Shown in pieces: positions 41,231 through 52,293 of a stretch of 60,675 nt of DNA. Under the pieces are notes generated by a model. That model saw only the letters and a list, made by a program, of their open reading frames with translations, ran no database searches and was not told the origin of the DNA. The stretch comes from Pseudomonadota bacterium (GTDB lineage: Bacteria > Pseudomonadota > Alphaproteobacteria > Caulobacterales > Caulobacteraceae): assembly GCA_023456105.1 (NCBI GenBank), contig JAEYAO010000010.1, forward strand, positions 1-60,675, read 5' to 3'. The position numbers and the translations under genes are program-made. How positions within the stretch are numbered: the first letter of the stretch is position 1; each line of letters begins with the position of its first letter.

Positions 41231-42454
41231 ATGACCACCCTCCCGCTTTCCGACCGCAAGGTGCTGCTGATCGTGGGCGGCGGGATCGCGGCCTACAAGT
41301 CGCTGGAGCTGGTGCGGCTGATCCGCAAGGCGGGCGGAGCGGTGCGGGTGATCCTGACAGCGGCCGCCGCGGAGTTCGTAACGCCGCTGTCGCTGGCGGC
41401 GCTGAGCGGCCATCCTGTGCGTCAGAGCCTGTTCCTGCCCGACGACGAAACCACCATGGGCCATATCGAACTGTCGCGCTGGGCCGATCTGGTGGTCGTG
41501 GCGCCGGCGACGGCGAGCCTGATCGCGCGTGCGGCGAATGGCCTGGCGGACGACCTGGCCTCCACCACCCTGATCGCCACCGACAAGCGGGTGCTGTGGG
41601 CGCCGGCGATGAACGTGCGCATGTGGGAGCATCCGGCGGTTGAGGCGAACCTGGCGCGGCTGCGCGGCTACTCCGGCTTTCACGGCGCGGCCGTGGTCGG
41701 GCCGGACGAGGGTGAGATGGCGTGCGGCGAATACGGCCCCGGCCGGTTGGCCGAGCCGCCGGCGATCCTGCGCGCCATTGTCGATCTGATCGGAGGCGAG
41801 CGGCCGCTTGCGGGCCGGCGCGCGGTGGTGACGGCGGGGCCGACGTTCGAGCCCATTGATCCGGTGCGGGGCCTGACCAACCGCTCCAGCGGAAAGCAGG
41901 GCTATGCGATCGCGCAGGCGCTGGCGGACCAGGGGTGCGAGGTGACGCTGGTGTCGGGGCTGACCGCGCTCGCCGCCCCGCCCGGCGTGCGGCGCGTCGA
42001 CGTGGAGACGGCTCTGGAGATGCAGGCGGCGGTGGAGGCGACGCTGCCCGCCGATGTGGCCGTGCTGTCCGCTGCGGTGGCCGACTGGCGCGTGGACACC
42101 ATTTCCGGCGGCAAGATCAAGAAGGGGCCGGGCGGGCCGCCGACGTTCGATCTGATCGAGAACCCGGACATCCTGAAGGGCGTGGCGGCGCCGGGACCGC
42201 GGCGTCCGGCGCTGGTGATCGGCTTCGCCGCCGAGACAGGGGACCTTGAGGCGAACGCGCGCGCCAAGCTGTCGAGGAAGGGCTGCGACTGGATCGTGGG
42301 CAACGACGTGTCCGAAGACGTGTTCGGCTCGGACGGTAACGGCGTGACGCTGGTCACGGCGGACGGGGCGGAGACCTGGCCGCGCCAGTCCAAAGTCGCG
42401 ATCGCGCGGGCGCTGGTCGCTCGCATCGTCGAACATCTGAAGGAAGACCGATGA
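41231..42454 (+). CDS. coaBC: Bifunctional phosphopantothenoylcysteine decarboxylase/ligase
   Basis: The 407-residue protein makes 4'-phosphopantetheine for coenzyme A. The N-terminal flavin decarboxylase (CoaC) has GGGIAAYKSLELVRL, GHIELSRWAD, PATASLIARAANGLADDL and PAMNVRMWEHPA. The C-terminal ligase (CoaB) has VVTAGPTFEPIDPVRGLTNRSSGKQGYA, LSAAVADWRV and KIKKGPGG. The start is ATG 41231, and dut overlaps the stop as ATGA. Confidence 0.96.
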   Translation: MTTLPLSDRKVLLIVGGGIAAYKSLELVRLIRKAGGAVRVILTAAAAEFVTPLSLAALSGHPVRQSLFLPDDETTMGHIELSRWADLVVVAPATASLIARAANGLADDLASTTLIATDKRVLWAPAMNVRMWEHPAVEANLARLRGYSGFHGAAVVGPDEGEMACGEYGPGRLAEPPAILRAIVDLIGGERPLAGRRAVVTAGPTFEPIDPVRGLTNRSSGKQGYAIAQALADQGCEVTLVSGLTALAAPPGVRRVDVETALEMQAAVEATLPADVAVLSAAVADWRVDTISGGKIKKGPGGPPTFDLIENPDILKGVAAPGPRRPALVIGFAAETGDLEANARAKLSRKGCDWIVGNDVSEDVFGSDGNGVTLVTADGAETWPRQSKVAIARALVARIVEHLKEDR

Positions 42455-42900
42455 CCGCTGTCCAGCTGGAACGCCTGCCGCATGGCGAGGGGCTGCCGCT
42501 TCCGGCCTATGAGACGGACGGCTCGGCCGGCATGGACCTGCGGGCGGCGGTGGCGGACGATCAGCCGCTGGTGCTGGAGCCGGGCGGGCGGGTGCTGGTT
42601 CCGACCGGCTTCCGCATCGCGCTGCAGTCGGGGTTCGAGGCGCAGGTGCGGGCGCGATCCGGGCTGGCGCTGAAGCATGGGATCATCTGCCCGAACGCGC
42701 CCGGAACGGTGGACAGCGACTATCGCGGCGAAGTCGGAGTGATCCTGGCCAACATCGGCTCGGAGCCCTTCGTGATCCGGCGTGGCGAGCGAATCGCACA
42801 GCTGGTCATCGCCCGGCACGAGCGCGCCGAGTGGGTCGAGGTCGAGGCGCTGGATCAGACTGCGCGCGGCTCGAGCGGCTTCGGTTCGACGGGACGATAG
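42451..42900 (+). CDS. dut: dUTP diphosphatase
   Basis: The 149-residue trimeric dUTPase has the five motifs: GSAGMDLRA, RARSGLALKHG, NAPGTVDSDYRGEVGVIL, RRGERIAQLVIA and the C-terminal arm RGSSGFGSTGR. It converts dUTP to dUMP and keeps uracil out of DNA. The coaBC-dut pairing is common in proteobacteria. A small membrane gene follows after 3 nt. Confidence 0.97.
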   Translation: MTAVQLERLPHGEGLPLPAYETDGSAGMDLRAAVADDQPLVLEPGGRVLVPTGFRIALQSGFEAQVRARSGLALKHGIICPNAPGTVDSDYRGEVGVILANIGSEPFVIRRGERIAQLVIARHERAEWVEVEALDQTARGSSGFGSTGR

Positions 42901-42903
42901 GCG

Positions 42904-43281
42904 ATGGAGGCTCTGGTGGACGGGATCACCGACGCGCTGAGCGGCGTCTTCTCTCTGGCGGGCGCCGGGTTCGACGGGGTCAACCAGGCTCTGGGCCTGG
43001 TGATCGCGCTGGCCGCGGCGCTGATGACGTCGTCGTGGCGGCGGCTGCCGGTCTCGGCGGTGGGCGCCGTGGTGGTGCACCTGCTGTTTCTGGCCATGCT
43101 GCCGCTGGCGCGCGGCGGATCGTTCGCCTTGCCGCCCGTTCTGTCGGGCGAATTCTGGATCGGCGCGGCGGCGCTGTTCCTGGGCTATCTGATCGTGATC
43201 GCCATCTTCTTTGTGTTGAAGTCGGTGCTGACCGGCGCGCCGGTGGGGCGGGGACCCGGCCGGCGTCGGCGGCTGAGGTAA
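42904..43281 (+). CDS. Small membrane protein of unknown function
   Basis: The 125-residue protein has three or four hydrophobic segments (about residues 28-42, 50-70, 85-110) and a basic C-terminus (GRGPGRRRRLR). I recognise no family. It begins 3 nt after dut and is probably the last gene of the coaBC-dut operon, convergent with dapB. Confidence 0.7.
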   Translation: MEALVDGITDALSGVFSLAGAGFDGVNQALGLVIALAAALMTSSWRRLPVSAVGAVVVHLLFLAMLPLARGGSFALPPVLSGEFWIGAAALFLGYLIVIAIFFVLKSVLTGAPVGRGPGRRRRLR

Positions 43282-43284
43282 GGC

Positions 43285-44025
43285 TCAGGCCTGACGAAAG
43301 CCCAGCACGTCCTGCATGTCGTAGAGGCCGGGACGACGCGAGCGCACCCAGGCGGCGGCGACCACCGCGCCCTTGGCGAACAGGCTGCGGTCGATGGCCG
43401 AATGGCTGAGCGTCAGGACCTCGTCTTCGGAGGCGAACAGCACGGTGTGCTCGCCCACGATCCCGCCCGCACGGGTCGTGGAGAAGCCGATTTTGCCCGC
43501 CTCGCGCTCGGCGCCCACGCCGTCGTAGGGAGCGGTGCGCAGGTCCTCCAGATCGGCCCCACGGCCTGCGGCGGCGGCTTCGCCCAGCATAAGGGCGGTG
43601 CCGGACGGCGCATCGACCTTGCGGCGATGATGGGCCTCGGCGATCTCGATGTCCCAGTCGGCGGCGTCCAGCCGCATGGCGGCGTGCTCCACCAGGCCGA
43701 TCAGGATGTTCACGCCAAGCGAAAAGTTGCCGCTGCGCACGATGGCGATGCGCTCGGCCGCCTTGTGCAGTTCGGCCTCCTGCTCGGGCGAAAAGCCGGT
43801 CGATCCGATCACCAGAGCCGGCGCCCCCTGTTCCGCCGCCCGACGCGCCAGATCGACAGAGGCCTCAGGCGTCGAGAAGTCGATCACGACGTCGCAAAGA
43901 GACAGGTCCGCCGTCTCGCCCCAGTCGAAACGCGCCGAGACGACCACGTCGTTGCGCGCATCAAGGACCTGGGACACCGCGCGGCCCATCCGGCCCCGGG
44001 CGCCGGAGATGCCGGCGTGGAACAT
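43285..44025 (-). CDS. dapB: 4-hydroxy-tetrahydrodipicolinate reductase
   Basis: The 246-residue enzyme has the nucleotide motif GISGARGRMGRAV, DFSTPEA, GSTGFS, the active-site AEAHHRRKVDAPSGTAL and GGIVGEHTVLFAS. It acts in lysine and diaminopimelate synthesis. ATG 44025 matches the family start. It begins 4 nt after the dnaJ stop, so it is likely read through from the dnaK-dnaJ operon. Confidence 0.96.
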   Translation of the reverse strand: MFHAGISGARGRMGRAVSQVLDARNDVVVSARFDWGETADLSLCDVVIDFSTPEASVDLARRAAEQGAPALVIGSTGFSPEQEAELHKAAERIAIVRSGNFSLGVNILIGLVEHAAMRLDAADWDIEIAEAHHRRKVDAPSGTALMLGEAAAAGRGADLEDLRTAPYDGVGAEREAGKIGFSTTRAGGIVGEHTVLFASEDEVLTLSHSAIDRSLFAKGAVVAAAWVRSRRPGLYDMQDVLGFRQA

Positions 44026-44029
44026 GCGC

Positions 44030-45229
44030 TTATGCGTTCTCTCTCGATCCGTCCGCGTCCTGATTGCGCAGGATGTCGGCCCAGAAGCGTTTGGCCTTTC
44101 CAGCGAAGCTGGAGTTGCGCGGGTTCTGCGCCTCGCCGAACGACTGCGCAAGCTCCTGCATCAGCTCCTTCTGGCGCGCGGTCAGTTCGGTCGGCGTCTC
44201 CACGAACAGCTCGACCACCAGGTCGCCGCGCGTCCGGCCGTTCAGGTGCGGCATGCCCTTGCCCTTGATGCGCACCGTCTTGCCGGTCTGGGCGCCGGCC
44301 GGAACGGTCACGCCGGCCTTGCAGTTGCCGTCGCAGGCCTCGGACACCAGGCAGGGCGCGTCGATCTCGCCGCCCAGCGCCGCCACCGTCATCGGCACCG
44401 GCACGGTGACCAACAGATCCAGGTTGTCGCGTTCGAACAGCTCGTGCGGCTGAACCGACAGAAAGACATAAAGGTCGCCGCGCGGGCCGCCGCGCTGGCC
44501 CGCGTCGCCTTCGCCCGACAGGCGGATGCGCGAGCCGTCGTCCACGCCGGCCGGCACCTTGAGGCTGAGGTTGCGGGTCTTTCGGACCTGGCCGTGGCCG
44601 TGGCAGGCGGAGCAGACGTCGGCCGCCGCGATCTTCTGACCGGCGCCGCCGCAGGACGGACAGGTGCGCTCGACCTGAAAGAAGCCGTTGGCCTGGCGCA
44701 CGCGTCCGGCGCCGTGGCAGGTCTGGCAGGTCGAGGCCTTGGCGCCCGGCTTGGCGCCTGAGCCCTCGCACACGTCGCAGGTCGCGGTGGAGGGAATGGA
44801 GATTTCCCGATCGGCCCCGCGATAGGCCTCCTCCAGGGTGATCTCGAGGTCGTAGCGCAGGTCGGAGCCGCGACGCGGACCGCCCTGGCTGCGGTTCTGG
44901 CGACCGCCGAACGCGTCCCCGAAGGCGTCGCCGAACACCTGGGAGAAGATGTCGTTGATGTCGGAAAAGCCCTGCTGGCCGCCGCCGAAGCCGCCGCCCG
45001 CGCCGCCGTTCACGCCCGCATGGCCGTACCGGTCATAGGCCGCGCGCTTCTGGTCGTCCGACAGGACGGTGTAGGCCTCGGAGATTTCCTTGAAGCGGGT
45101 CACCGACTCTTCCGAGCCGCCGTTGCGGTCCGGGTGGTGGGTCATGGCCAGCTTGCGATAGGCGGCCTTCAGACCGGGGGCGTCGATCGTGCGCTCGACG
45201 CCCAGAACCTCGTAATAGTCACGCGCCAT
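44030..45229 (-). CDS. dnaJ: Chaperone DnaJ
   Basis: The 399-residue co-chaperone has a J domain with HHPDRN, a Gly/Phe linker, and four CxxCxGxG zinc repeats (CDVCEGSG, CQTCHGAG, CPSCGGAG, CSACHGHG). The C-terminal substrate domain includes GDLYVFLSVQPHELFERDNLDL. It stimulates DnaK ATPase. It is separated from dnaK by 183 nt that hold a hairpin, and dapB follows after 4 nt. Confidence 0.97.
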   Translation of the reverse strand: MARDYYEVLGVERTIDAPGLKAAYRKLAMTHHPDRNGGSEESVTRFKEISEAYTVLSDDQKRAAYDRYGHAGVNGGAGGGFGGGQQGFSDINDIFSQVFGDAFGDAFGGRQNRSQGGPRRGSDLRYDLEITLEEAYRGADREISIPSTATCDVCEGSGAKPGAKASTCQTCHGAGRVRQANGFFQVERTCPSCGGAGQKIAAADVCSACHGHGQVRKTRNLSLKVPAGVDDGSRIRLSGEGDAGQRGGPRGDLYVFLSVQPHELFERDNLDLLVTVPVPMTVAALGGEIDAPCLVSEACDGNCKAGVTVPAGAQTGKTVRIKGKGMPHLNGRTRGDLVVELFVETPTELTARQKELMQELAQSFGEAQNPRNSSFAGKAKRFWADILRNQDADGSRENA

Positions 45230-45352
45230 CTGGCGTTGGTCCCTTTTCGTTTCTCGGCGAACCCGCGGCCGCGCCTCCGATCGGGCGCCGGCCGGCACGG
45301 GTTTTCCGTCCCGGCTGAGATGGGCGCCGGGGCGTGTGATGCAACCTTCATG

Positions 45353-45388
45353 AAAGGGCCCCGCCCATCGTGTGACAAGCGGGGCCCC
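45353..45388 (-). terminator. Intercistronic hairpin between dnaK and dnaJ
   Basis: GGGCCCCGC (45356-45364) pairs with GCGGGGCCC (45379-45387) around a 14-nt loop. On the minus strand it is followed by TTTCAT. The short U-tract suggests a partial terminator that lowers dnaJ relative to dnaK. Confidence 0.6.
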
Positions 45389-45412
45389 ATCATTTCAGCG
45401 ACCTGTTGCGGA

Positions 45413-47317
<1,905 letters not shown>

Positions 47318-47513
47318 GAGCTTGGTCTAGTCTCCGTTGCGGCGGGCGATGCGGCGGCCTTGCTGAAGAAGCGCCGCGCTTGACCGCCCCCATGTGGGTT
47401 GGCGTTTGATGTTTTCCGGATAGCCCCAAGCGTTGCGGGGTTTCTCCGGACTGGCCCCGATATGGGAAGAGGCCCGGGGGCTGCAAGAGCCGATGCGGGC
47501 GTGCAGGCTGCGG

Positions 47514-48176
47514 ATGGGTTATACGCCGGGCGTGGACCCGTCCGAACGCCCCTTCCTGCACGAGACGCCCACGGCGATCGACGGCTTTCGCCTGTGGAAG
47601 GACGCCTTGTCGCAGGATCGGCAGCGCGCCCTGCTGGCGCAGGTCGAGGCTGGGATCGCGCAGGCTCCCTTGTATCGGCCGACCACGCCGGGCGGGCGGC
47701 CGTTCTCTGTCCAGATGACCAACTTCGGACCCCTGGGTTGGGTGTCTGACCGCGGCGGCTATCGCTACCAGCCGCATCATCCCGTCACGGGCGAGCTCTG
47801 GCCGGCGATCCCGCCCATGTTGATGGAGCTTTGGGACGCGGCGACCGACTGGCCCGAGCCGCCGGACGCCTGCCTGGTCAATCTGTACGGGGAGGGCGCA
47901 CGCATGGGGCTGCATCAGGACCGCGACGAAGCGGACCTCATGGCGCCGGTGCTGTCGGTTTCGCTGGGAGATGCGGCGGTGTTCCGCATCGGCCCGGCGC
48001 AGGGCGGGCGCACCACCTCGCTGAGGCTGGAAAGCGGCGACGTCTGCGCTCTGACGGGGCCGGCGCGGCTGGCCCGCCATGGGATCGACCGCGTGCTTGC
48101 CGGGTCGTCCAGCCTGATGCCCGAAGGCGGGCGGCTGAACCTGACGCTGAGGCGCGCAGGGTCGTCGGCGGCGTAG
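47514..48176 (+). CDS. alkB: AlkB-type Fe(II)/2-oxoglutarate dioxygenase
   Basis: The ~220-residue protein has the AlkB iron set HxD (MGLHQDRDEADL), a later His (ARHGIDRVL) and the 2-oxoglutarate arginines in GGRLNLTLRRAG, plus FSVQMTNFGPLGW and RYQPHHP. It repairs 1-methyladenine and 3-methylcytosine by oxidative demethylation. The start is uncertain: ATGs at 47493 and 47514 are both possible, and 47514 gives the usual family length. It diverges from dnaK. Confidence 0.9.
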   Translation: MGYTPGVDPSERPFLHETPTAIDGFRLWKDALSQDRQRALLAQVEAGIAQAPLYRPTTPGGRPFSVQMTNFGPLGWVSDRGGYRYQPHHPVTGELWPAIPPMLMELWDAATDWPEPPDACLVNLYGEGARMGLHQDRDEADLMAPVLSVSLGDAAVFRIGPAQGGRTTSLRLESGDVCALTGPARLARHGIDRVLAGSSSLMPEGGRLNLTLRRAGSSAA

Positions 48177-48271
48177 TGCGCACGTGGGCTTGCGCTTTTT
48201 ATCAAGACGTTGAAATGTCGAAGTAACCTCTGGTGGGCATTGTGTCCGCGACGTCGTTTTTCGAGGACATG

Positions 48272-50551
48272 ATGGCAAAGCTGGCGAGAACGCGCCCGAG
48301 AGCCGCCTGGATGATGGGCGCGGCGCTGCTTTTTCTGCCGCTGGCCGCCTGCGGCGGGGGTGGAGGCGGCGGTGGATCGGGCGGGGGCGCGCTGACGCCG
48401 CCGGTTCCTCCGCCACCACCGCCCCCGCCTCCGCCCCCACCGCCGCCTCCGCCCTCCACCAGCTCGGCGGAGTACGGCCGCAACTACGGCTTGGCGAACA
48501 TCCGGGCGCAGGCCGGATGGAACGCGGGCGCGACGGGCGAGGGGATCATCGTCGCCGTGGTCGACGACGGCATCGACCTGGATCAGGCCGATCTGGTGGG
48601 ACGCATCTCCAGCGCCTCGACCGACGTGGTTCCCGGCCGCAACCAGCCGGAGGGACCGGACAATCACGGCACCCTCGTCTCTGGGGTGATCGCCGCCAAC
48701 TTCAACGGCTTCGGCACGATCGGGGTGGCCTATCAGTCGACCATCCTGTCGATCCGCGCCGACGTGTCCGACTGCGAGGACGACGAGAACGAGTTCTGCT
48801 TCGGCAGCGCCGACCTGGTGCGCGCGCTGGATTATGCGGTGGCGAACGGCGCCCGCGTCATCAACATGTCGCTGGGCGGCGACGGCCGGCTGGGAACCGC
48901 GTTCGAGGCGGCGCTGCTGCGGGCCACCAACGCCGGCATCGTGGTGGTCGCCTCCTCCGGCAACGACGGAGAGGACAATCCCGGCTGGCCGGCGCGCTAC
49001 GCCGTTGACTCCCGCTATGGCGGTCGGGTCATCGCGGTCGGATCGCACACCGCCCAGGACGTGATGTCCAGCTTCTCCAACAAGGCGGGGGTAGCCGCCG
49101 CCGGCTATCTTTCGGCTCCGGGCAGCGACATCATCACGGGCTGCGACGGCTCCATCTGCTACCGCGCCAACGGCACGTCGTTCTCGGCGCCCCACGTGTC
49201 GGGGGCCGTGGCCCTGCTGCTGGACGCCTTTCCGAACCTGACCGGCCAGCAGGCCGTGCGCATTCTGTTCGACACGGCGCGGGACGCGGGCGATCCCGGC
49301 ACGGACGTCGTCTACGGCCGGGGCCTGATGGACCTGACGCGAGCGTTCCAGCCGGTTGGTGCGACCGCCACGCCAACCGCCAGCGGCGCAAGCGTGGTCG
49401 CGGAGGCCAGTCCCGGATCGTTCATCGGCCCGGCCTTTGGCGACGCTTTCGGTCGCCAAAGCTCGCTGACCACGGTCGCCTATGACGCCTACGATCGGCT
49501 GTTCCAGGTGCAGCTGGGCTCGGCCTATCCGACTGCGCCGCGCCCATCGGTGCAGCCGCGCCCTTATGAGCCCAGCCAGCAGGCGAGCGTCAGCCTGACA
49601 GGGCCGGGATCGGTGCGCCTGAACCTGGTGGCGGCCCAGCCGGTCCCGACGCCCGAGCCGATCATGCCGCGGCGCAACCTGCTTGAGACGCCCTGGCGCG
49701 ACGACGACGTGCGGCGCGAGGCCATGGTGGGGATCGACGCCGGTCGCCTGCAACTGAACGTCTGGCGGGGAGAGGGCGGCGCGGCCTCGCCGTTCGGCGG
49801 CGGCGCAGGCGACGGCTTCGCGGCCTTGGCCCAGGCCGACCGCGCGGTGCAGGGCGGCGTCAGACTGGGCCACGGCCTGTCGCTGTCGGCCGAAACGGGG
49901 TCGGGCGACCGTCGCATGCCGCTGCAGCGGGTCGAGGACGAGGCTTCGTCATACTCGCGGGCCATGCTGGCGTGGCGCAGCCAGGCGGGCGGCGTCAGCC
50001 TGGGGCTCGGCGGACTGGACGAACGGCTGGGGCCGCTCGGCGCCTGGATGCCCTCGAGCTCGGAGATGGCGCTGCCGTCAAGGACGCGTTTCTACGCTTT
50101 GGCGGGTGACTGGGCGGTGAGCCCGCGCGTGGGCCTGTTCGGCGAGGCCAGCATGGGCCGTACCGAGATCGAGGGCCGGCTGATCGGCACAGAAGGCGCG
50201 GCGACCAGCCTGGCCTGGCGGTTTGGAGCGGCCGCCGGCTGCAAGGGTTGGAGCCTCTTGTGCGACCGTGTCACCGTGTCGCTGGGTCAGCCGCTGAGGA
50301 TTGAGCACGGCCAGCTGACGGCGCTGCTGGCAGACGTGCCGCTGGACTATTTCGATCCGCTGACCTTTTCCCAACGCCGCTTCTCGGCCGCGCCCAGCGG
50401 ACGTCAGATCGATCTGACGCTGGCGGGCGAGCGGCGGCTGGCGGACGGATCCTCGGTGACGGTGCAGGGGATCGCCAGCCGCGAGCCCCAGCACATCGCC
50501 GGCGCCAAACCAGGTTTTTCCCTGATCGGCGCCTGGCGGCGGGCGTTCTAA
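48272..50551 (+). CDS. S8 subtilisin-family lipoprotein with C-terminal barrel-like domain
   Basis: The 759-residue protein has a lipobox (PLAAC, Cys27), a Gly-rich then Pro-rich linker (residues ~28-62), and a subtilase domain with D98 (VVDDGIDLD), H132 (DNHGTLVSG) and S303 (NGTSFSAPHVSG). The last ~280 residues, with alternating strands and a terminal WRRAF (Phe), look like an autotransporter barrel. The layout resembles the Neisseria lipoprotein protease NalP. ATG 48272 has GAGG 5 nt upstream; ATG 48269 is an alternative. Confidence 0.85.
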   Translation: MAKLARTRPRAAWMMGAALLFLPLAACGGGGGGGGSGGGALTPPVPPPPPPPPPPPPPPPPSTSSAEYGRNYGLANIRAQAGWNAGATGEGIIVAVVDDGIDLDQADLVGRISSASTDVVPGRNQPEGPDNHGTLVSGVIAANFNGFGTIGVAYQSTILSIRADVSDCEDDENEFCFGSADLVRALDYAVANGARVINMSLGGDGRLGTAFEAALLRATNAGIVVVASSGNDGEDNPGWPARYAVDSRYGGRVIAVGSHTAQDVMSSFSNKAGVAAAGYLSAPGSDIITGCDGSICYRANGTSFSAPHVSGAVALLLDAFPNLTGQQAVRILFDTARDAGDPGTDVVYGRGLMDLTRAFQPVGATATPTASGASVVAEASPGSFIGPAFGDAFGRQSSLTTVAYDAYDRLFQVQLGSAYPTAPRPSVQPRPYEPSQQASVSLTGPGSVRLNLVAAQPVPTPEPIMPRRNLLETPWRDDDVRREAMVGIDAGRLQLNVWRGEGGAASPFGGGAGDGFAALAQADRAVQGGVRLGHGLSLSAETGSGDRRMPLQRVEDEASSYSRAMLAWRSQAGGVSLGLGGLDERLGPLGAWMPSSSEMALPSRTRFYALAGDWAVSPRVGLFGEASMGRTEIEGRLIGTEGAATSLAWRFGAAAGCKGWSLLCDRVTVSLGQPLRIEHGQLTALLADVPLDYFDPLTFSQRRFSAAPSGRQIDLTLAGERRLADGSSVTVQGIASREPQHIAGAKPGFSLIGAWRRAF

Positions 50552-50560
50552 GCGCCGCTG

Positions 50561-51196
50561 TCAGGCCTTCCCGTCGAAGGCTTGACCGTCCTGCGCGGGC
50601 GGAGCCGTATAGGCGCCGCCCGGCCTGGCGCCTGATCCCTTGGCGGCGACCACCACCATTGCGGGACGGATCGTGCGGCCGAACAGCTCGAAGCCCGCCT
50701 GCATGGTCTGGATGACCGAGCCGCCGGGTACGGTGTCCGACGGCTGCTCCAGCATGGCCTGGTGGAAGTTGGGATCAAAAGTATCGCCCGCGGCGGGCGC
50801 CAGGCGCTTCAGCCCATTGGTCTCAAAGGCCTGCAGCAGCGACTTCTGCGTCATCTCCAGCCCGGTCACCAGGCCGGCGGCGGGACCCTCGGCGTCCTTT
50901 GGGGCCGCCTGCAGCGCGCGCTCAAGATTGTCGGCCACGCCCAGCAGGTCGCGGGCGAAGCGCTGGATCGCGAAGGCGCGGGCGTCGTTCTGCTGCGTCT
51001 CGGAGCGCCGCTTCAGGTTCTCCATCTCGGCGGCCACGCGCAGGGCGCGGTCCTTCCAGTCGTCGCGCTCGGCGATGACCTGGTCCAGCGGCGCCAGGGC
51101 GTCGGACGGGTCGGCGTCCAGGCCGGCCTCGGCGTTCATCTCAGCCTCGTCGGCGTCCAGTTCGGTGGGCTTGGCGTTGAAGTCTGTGTCGCTCAC
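50561..51196 (-). CDS. grpE: Nucleotide exchange factor GrpE
   Basis: The 211-residue protein has an acidic N-terminus, a long coiled coil (ERDDWKDRALRVAAEMENLKRRSETQ) and the GrpE head (FDPNFHQAMLEQPSDTVPGGSVIQTMQAGFELFGRTIRPAMVVVAAK). It releases ADP from DnaK. The GTG start overlaps the hrcA stop as GTGA (51193-51196), so hrcA and grpE are coupled. Its C-terminus is longer than in E. coli. Confidence 0.96.
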   Translation of the reverse strand: MSDTDFNAKPTELDADEAEMNAEAGLDADPSDALAPLDQVIAERDDWKDRALRVAAEMENLKRRSETQQNDARAFAIQRFARDLLGVADNLERALQAAPKDAEGPAAGLVTGLEMTQKSLLQAFETNGLKRLAPAAGDTFDPNFHQAMLEQPSDTVPGGSVIQTMQAGFELFGRTIRPAMVVVAAKGSGARPGGAYTAPPAQDGQAFDGKA

Positions 51197-52293
51197 GTGT
51201 CGTTTCCGTCCAGCATTCGCCCCAGCACCCGGGCGGTGTAGTCCACCAACGGGATCACTCGGGCATAGTTCAGTCGCGCGGGGCCGATTACGCCGATGGC
51301 GCCCAGCACCCGCTGGCGGCCCGACATATAGGGCGCCGCGATCACGGCGGAACCCGAAAGCGAAAACAGCCGCGTCTCCGCGCCGATGAAGATGCGCACG
51401 CCCTGCGCCGCATCGACTCCATCGAGCAGGCCGATCAACTGCTCCTTCTGCTCCAGGTCGTCGAACAGGACGCGCACACGCTCGAGGTCCGCCAGGCCTT
51501 CGCGATCCTGCAGCAGGTTGGCGCGGCCGCGTACGATCAGCGCGCGCTCGCGGTCGGGGCCGCCTGACCAGGCGGCGAGGCCGTCTTCCACCAGGCGGGC
51601 GGCGGTCTGGTCGAGTTCGGAGCGTGCGATCTCCAGTTCGCGCGCCATCTCCCGCCGGGCGTCGGCGAACGGGCGGCCGCGCAGCCGGGCGTTCAGGAAG
51701 TTCGAAGCCTCCTGCAGGGTCGATGGCGTGACGCCCGCCGACAGGCTCATGATGCGGTTCTCGACCGTGCCGTCGTCCGCCACGATCACCGCCAGCGCCT
51801 GGTCCTGGCTGAGCGCCACGAACTCCACGTGCTTGACACCCGCATCGCGCACTGGACTGGACACCACGCCCGCGCCCCCGGCCAGACCCGACAGCAGGTT
51901 GGAGGCCTCGTCCAAGGCGGCCTCGAAACTTCGCCCTCGACCGGCGAGGCGGCTGTCGATCTCGCGCCGCTCTTCCTCGCCAAGGTCGCCGACCTGCAGG
52001 AGGCCGTCCACGAACAGGCGCAGGCCCGCATGCGTCGGGATGCGCCCGGCGGAGGTGTGCGGCGAGGCGAGCAGGCCCGCCAGCGTCAACGCCTGCATGG
52101 TGTTGCGGATCGAGGCCGGCGACAGCGCGACGCCCCCCATCGACAGCGTCTTGGAGCCCACGGGCTCGCCGGTCTCCAGATAGCTTTCCACGATGCGGCG
52201 AAAGATGTCGCGCGCGCGCAGGTCCAGCCCGGTCAGGCCGGCGAAACCGGCGCCGTCCGCGAAAGGCGAGGGCTGGGGGGCATACAGGCTCAC
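51193..52293 (-). CDS. hrcA: Heat-inducible transcription repressor HrcA
   Basis: The 366-residue protein has the winged-helix start (LDLRARDIFRRIVESYLETGEPVGSKTL, SPASIRNTMQALTLAGLLASPHTSAGRIPT) and the C-terminal region RVLGAIGVIGPARLNYARVIPLVDYTARVL. It represses groESL-type genes through CIRCE elements. The GTG at 52293 is the best start; longer frames run antisense into rph. I see no CIRCE site in this window, so its targets must lie elsewhere. Confidence 0.92.
   Translation of the reverse strand: MSLYAPQPSPFADGAGFAGLTGLDLRARDIFRRIVESYLETGEPVGSKTLSMGGVALSPASIRNTMQALTLAGLLASPHTSAGRIPTHAGLRLFVDGLLQVGDLGEEERREIDSRLAGRGRSFEAALDEASNLLSGLAGGAGVVSSPVRDAGVKHVEFVALSQDQALAVIVADDGTVENRIMSLSAGVTPSTLQEASNFLNARLRGRPFADARREMARELEIARSELDQTAARLVEDGLAAWSGGPDRERALIVRGRANLLQDREGLADLERVRVLFDDLEQKEQLIGLLDGVDAAQGVRIFIGAETRLFSLSGSAVIAAPYMSGRQRVLGAIGVIGPARLNYARVIPLVDYTARVLGRMLDGNDT

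Noticed and set aside
47433..47471. A sigma-32-like pair (GTTGCGG ... CCCCGATAT) on the plus strand before alkB
   Set aside because: The -10-like part is attractive but the -35 is poor and the pair may be chance in GC-rich DNA.
47318..47513. A heat-shock sigma-32 promoter for dnaK
   Set aside because: I looked for CTTGAA-type and CCCCAT-type elements on the minus strand. Only partial matches with wrong spacing appear.
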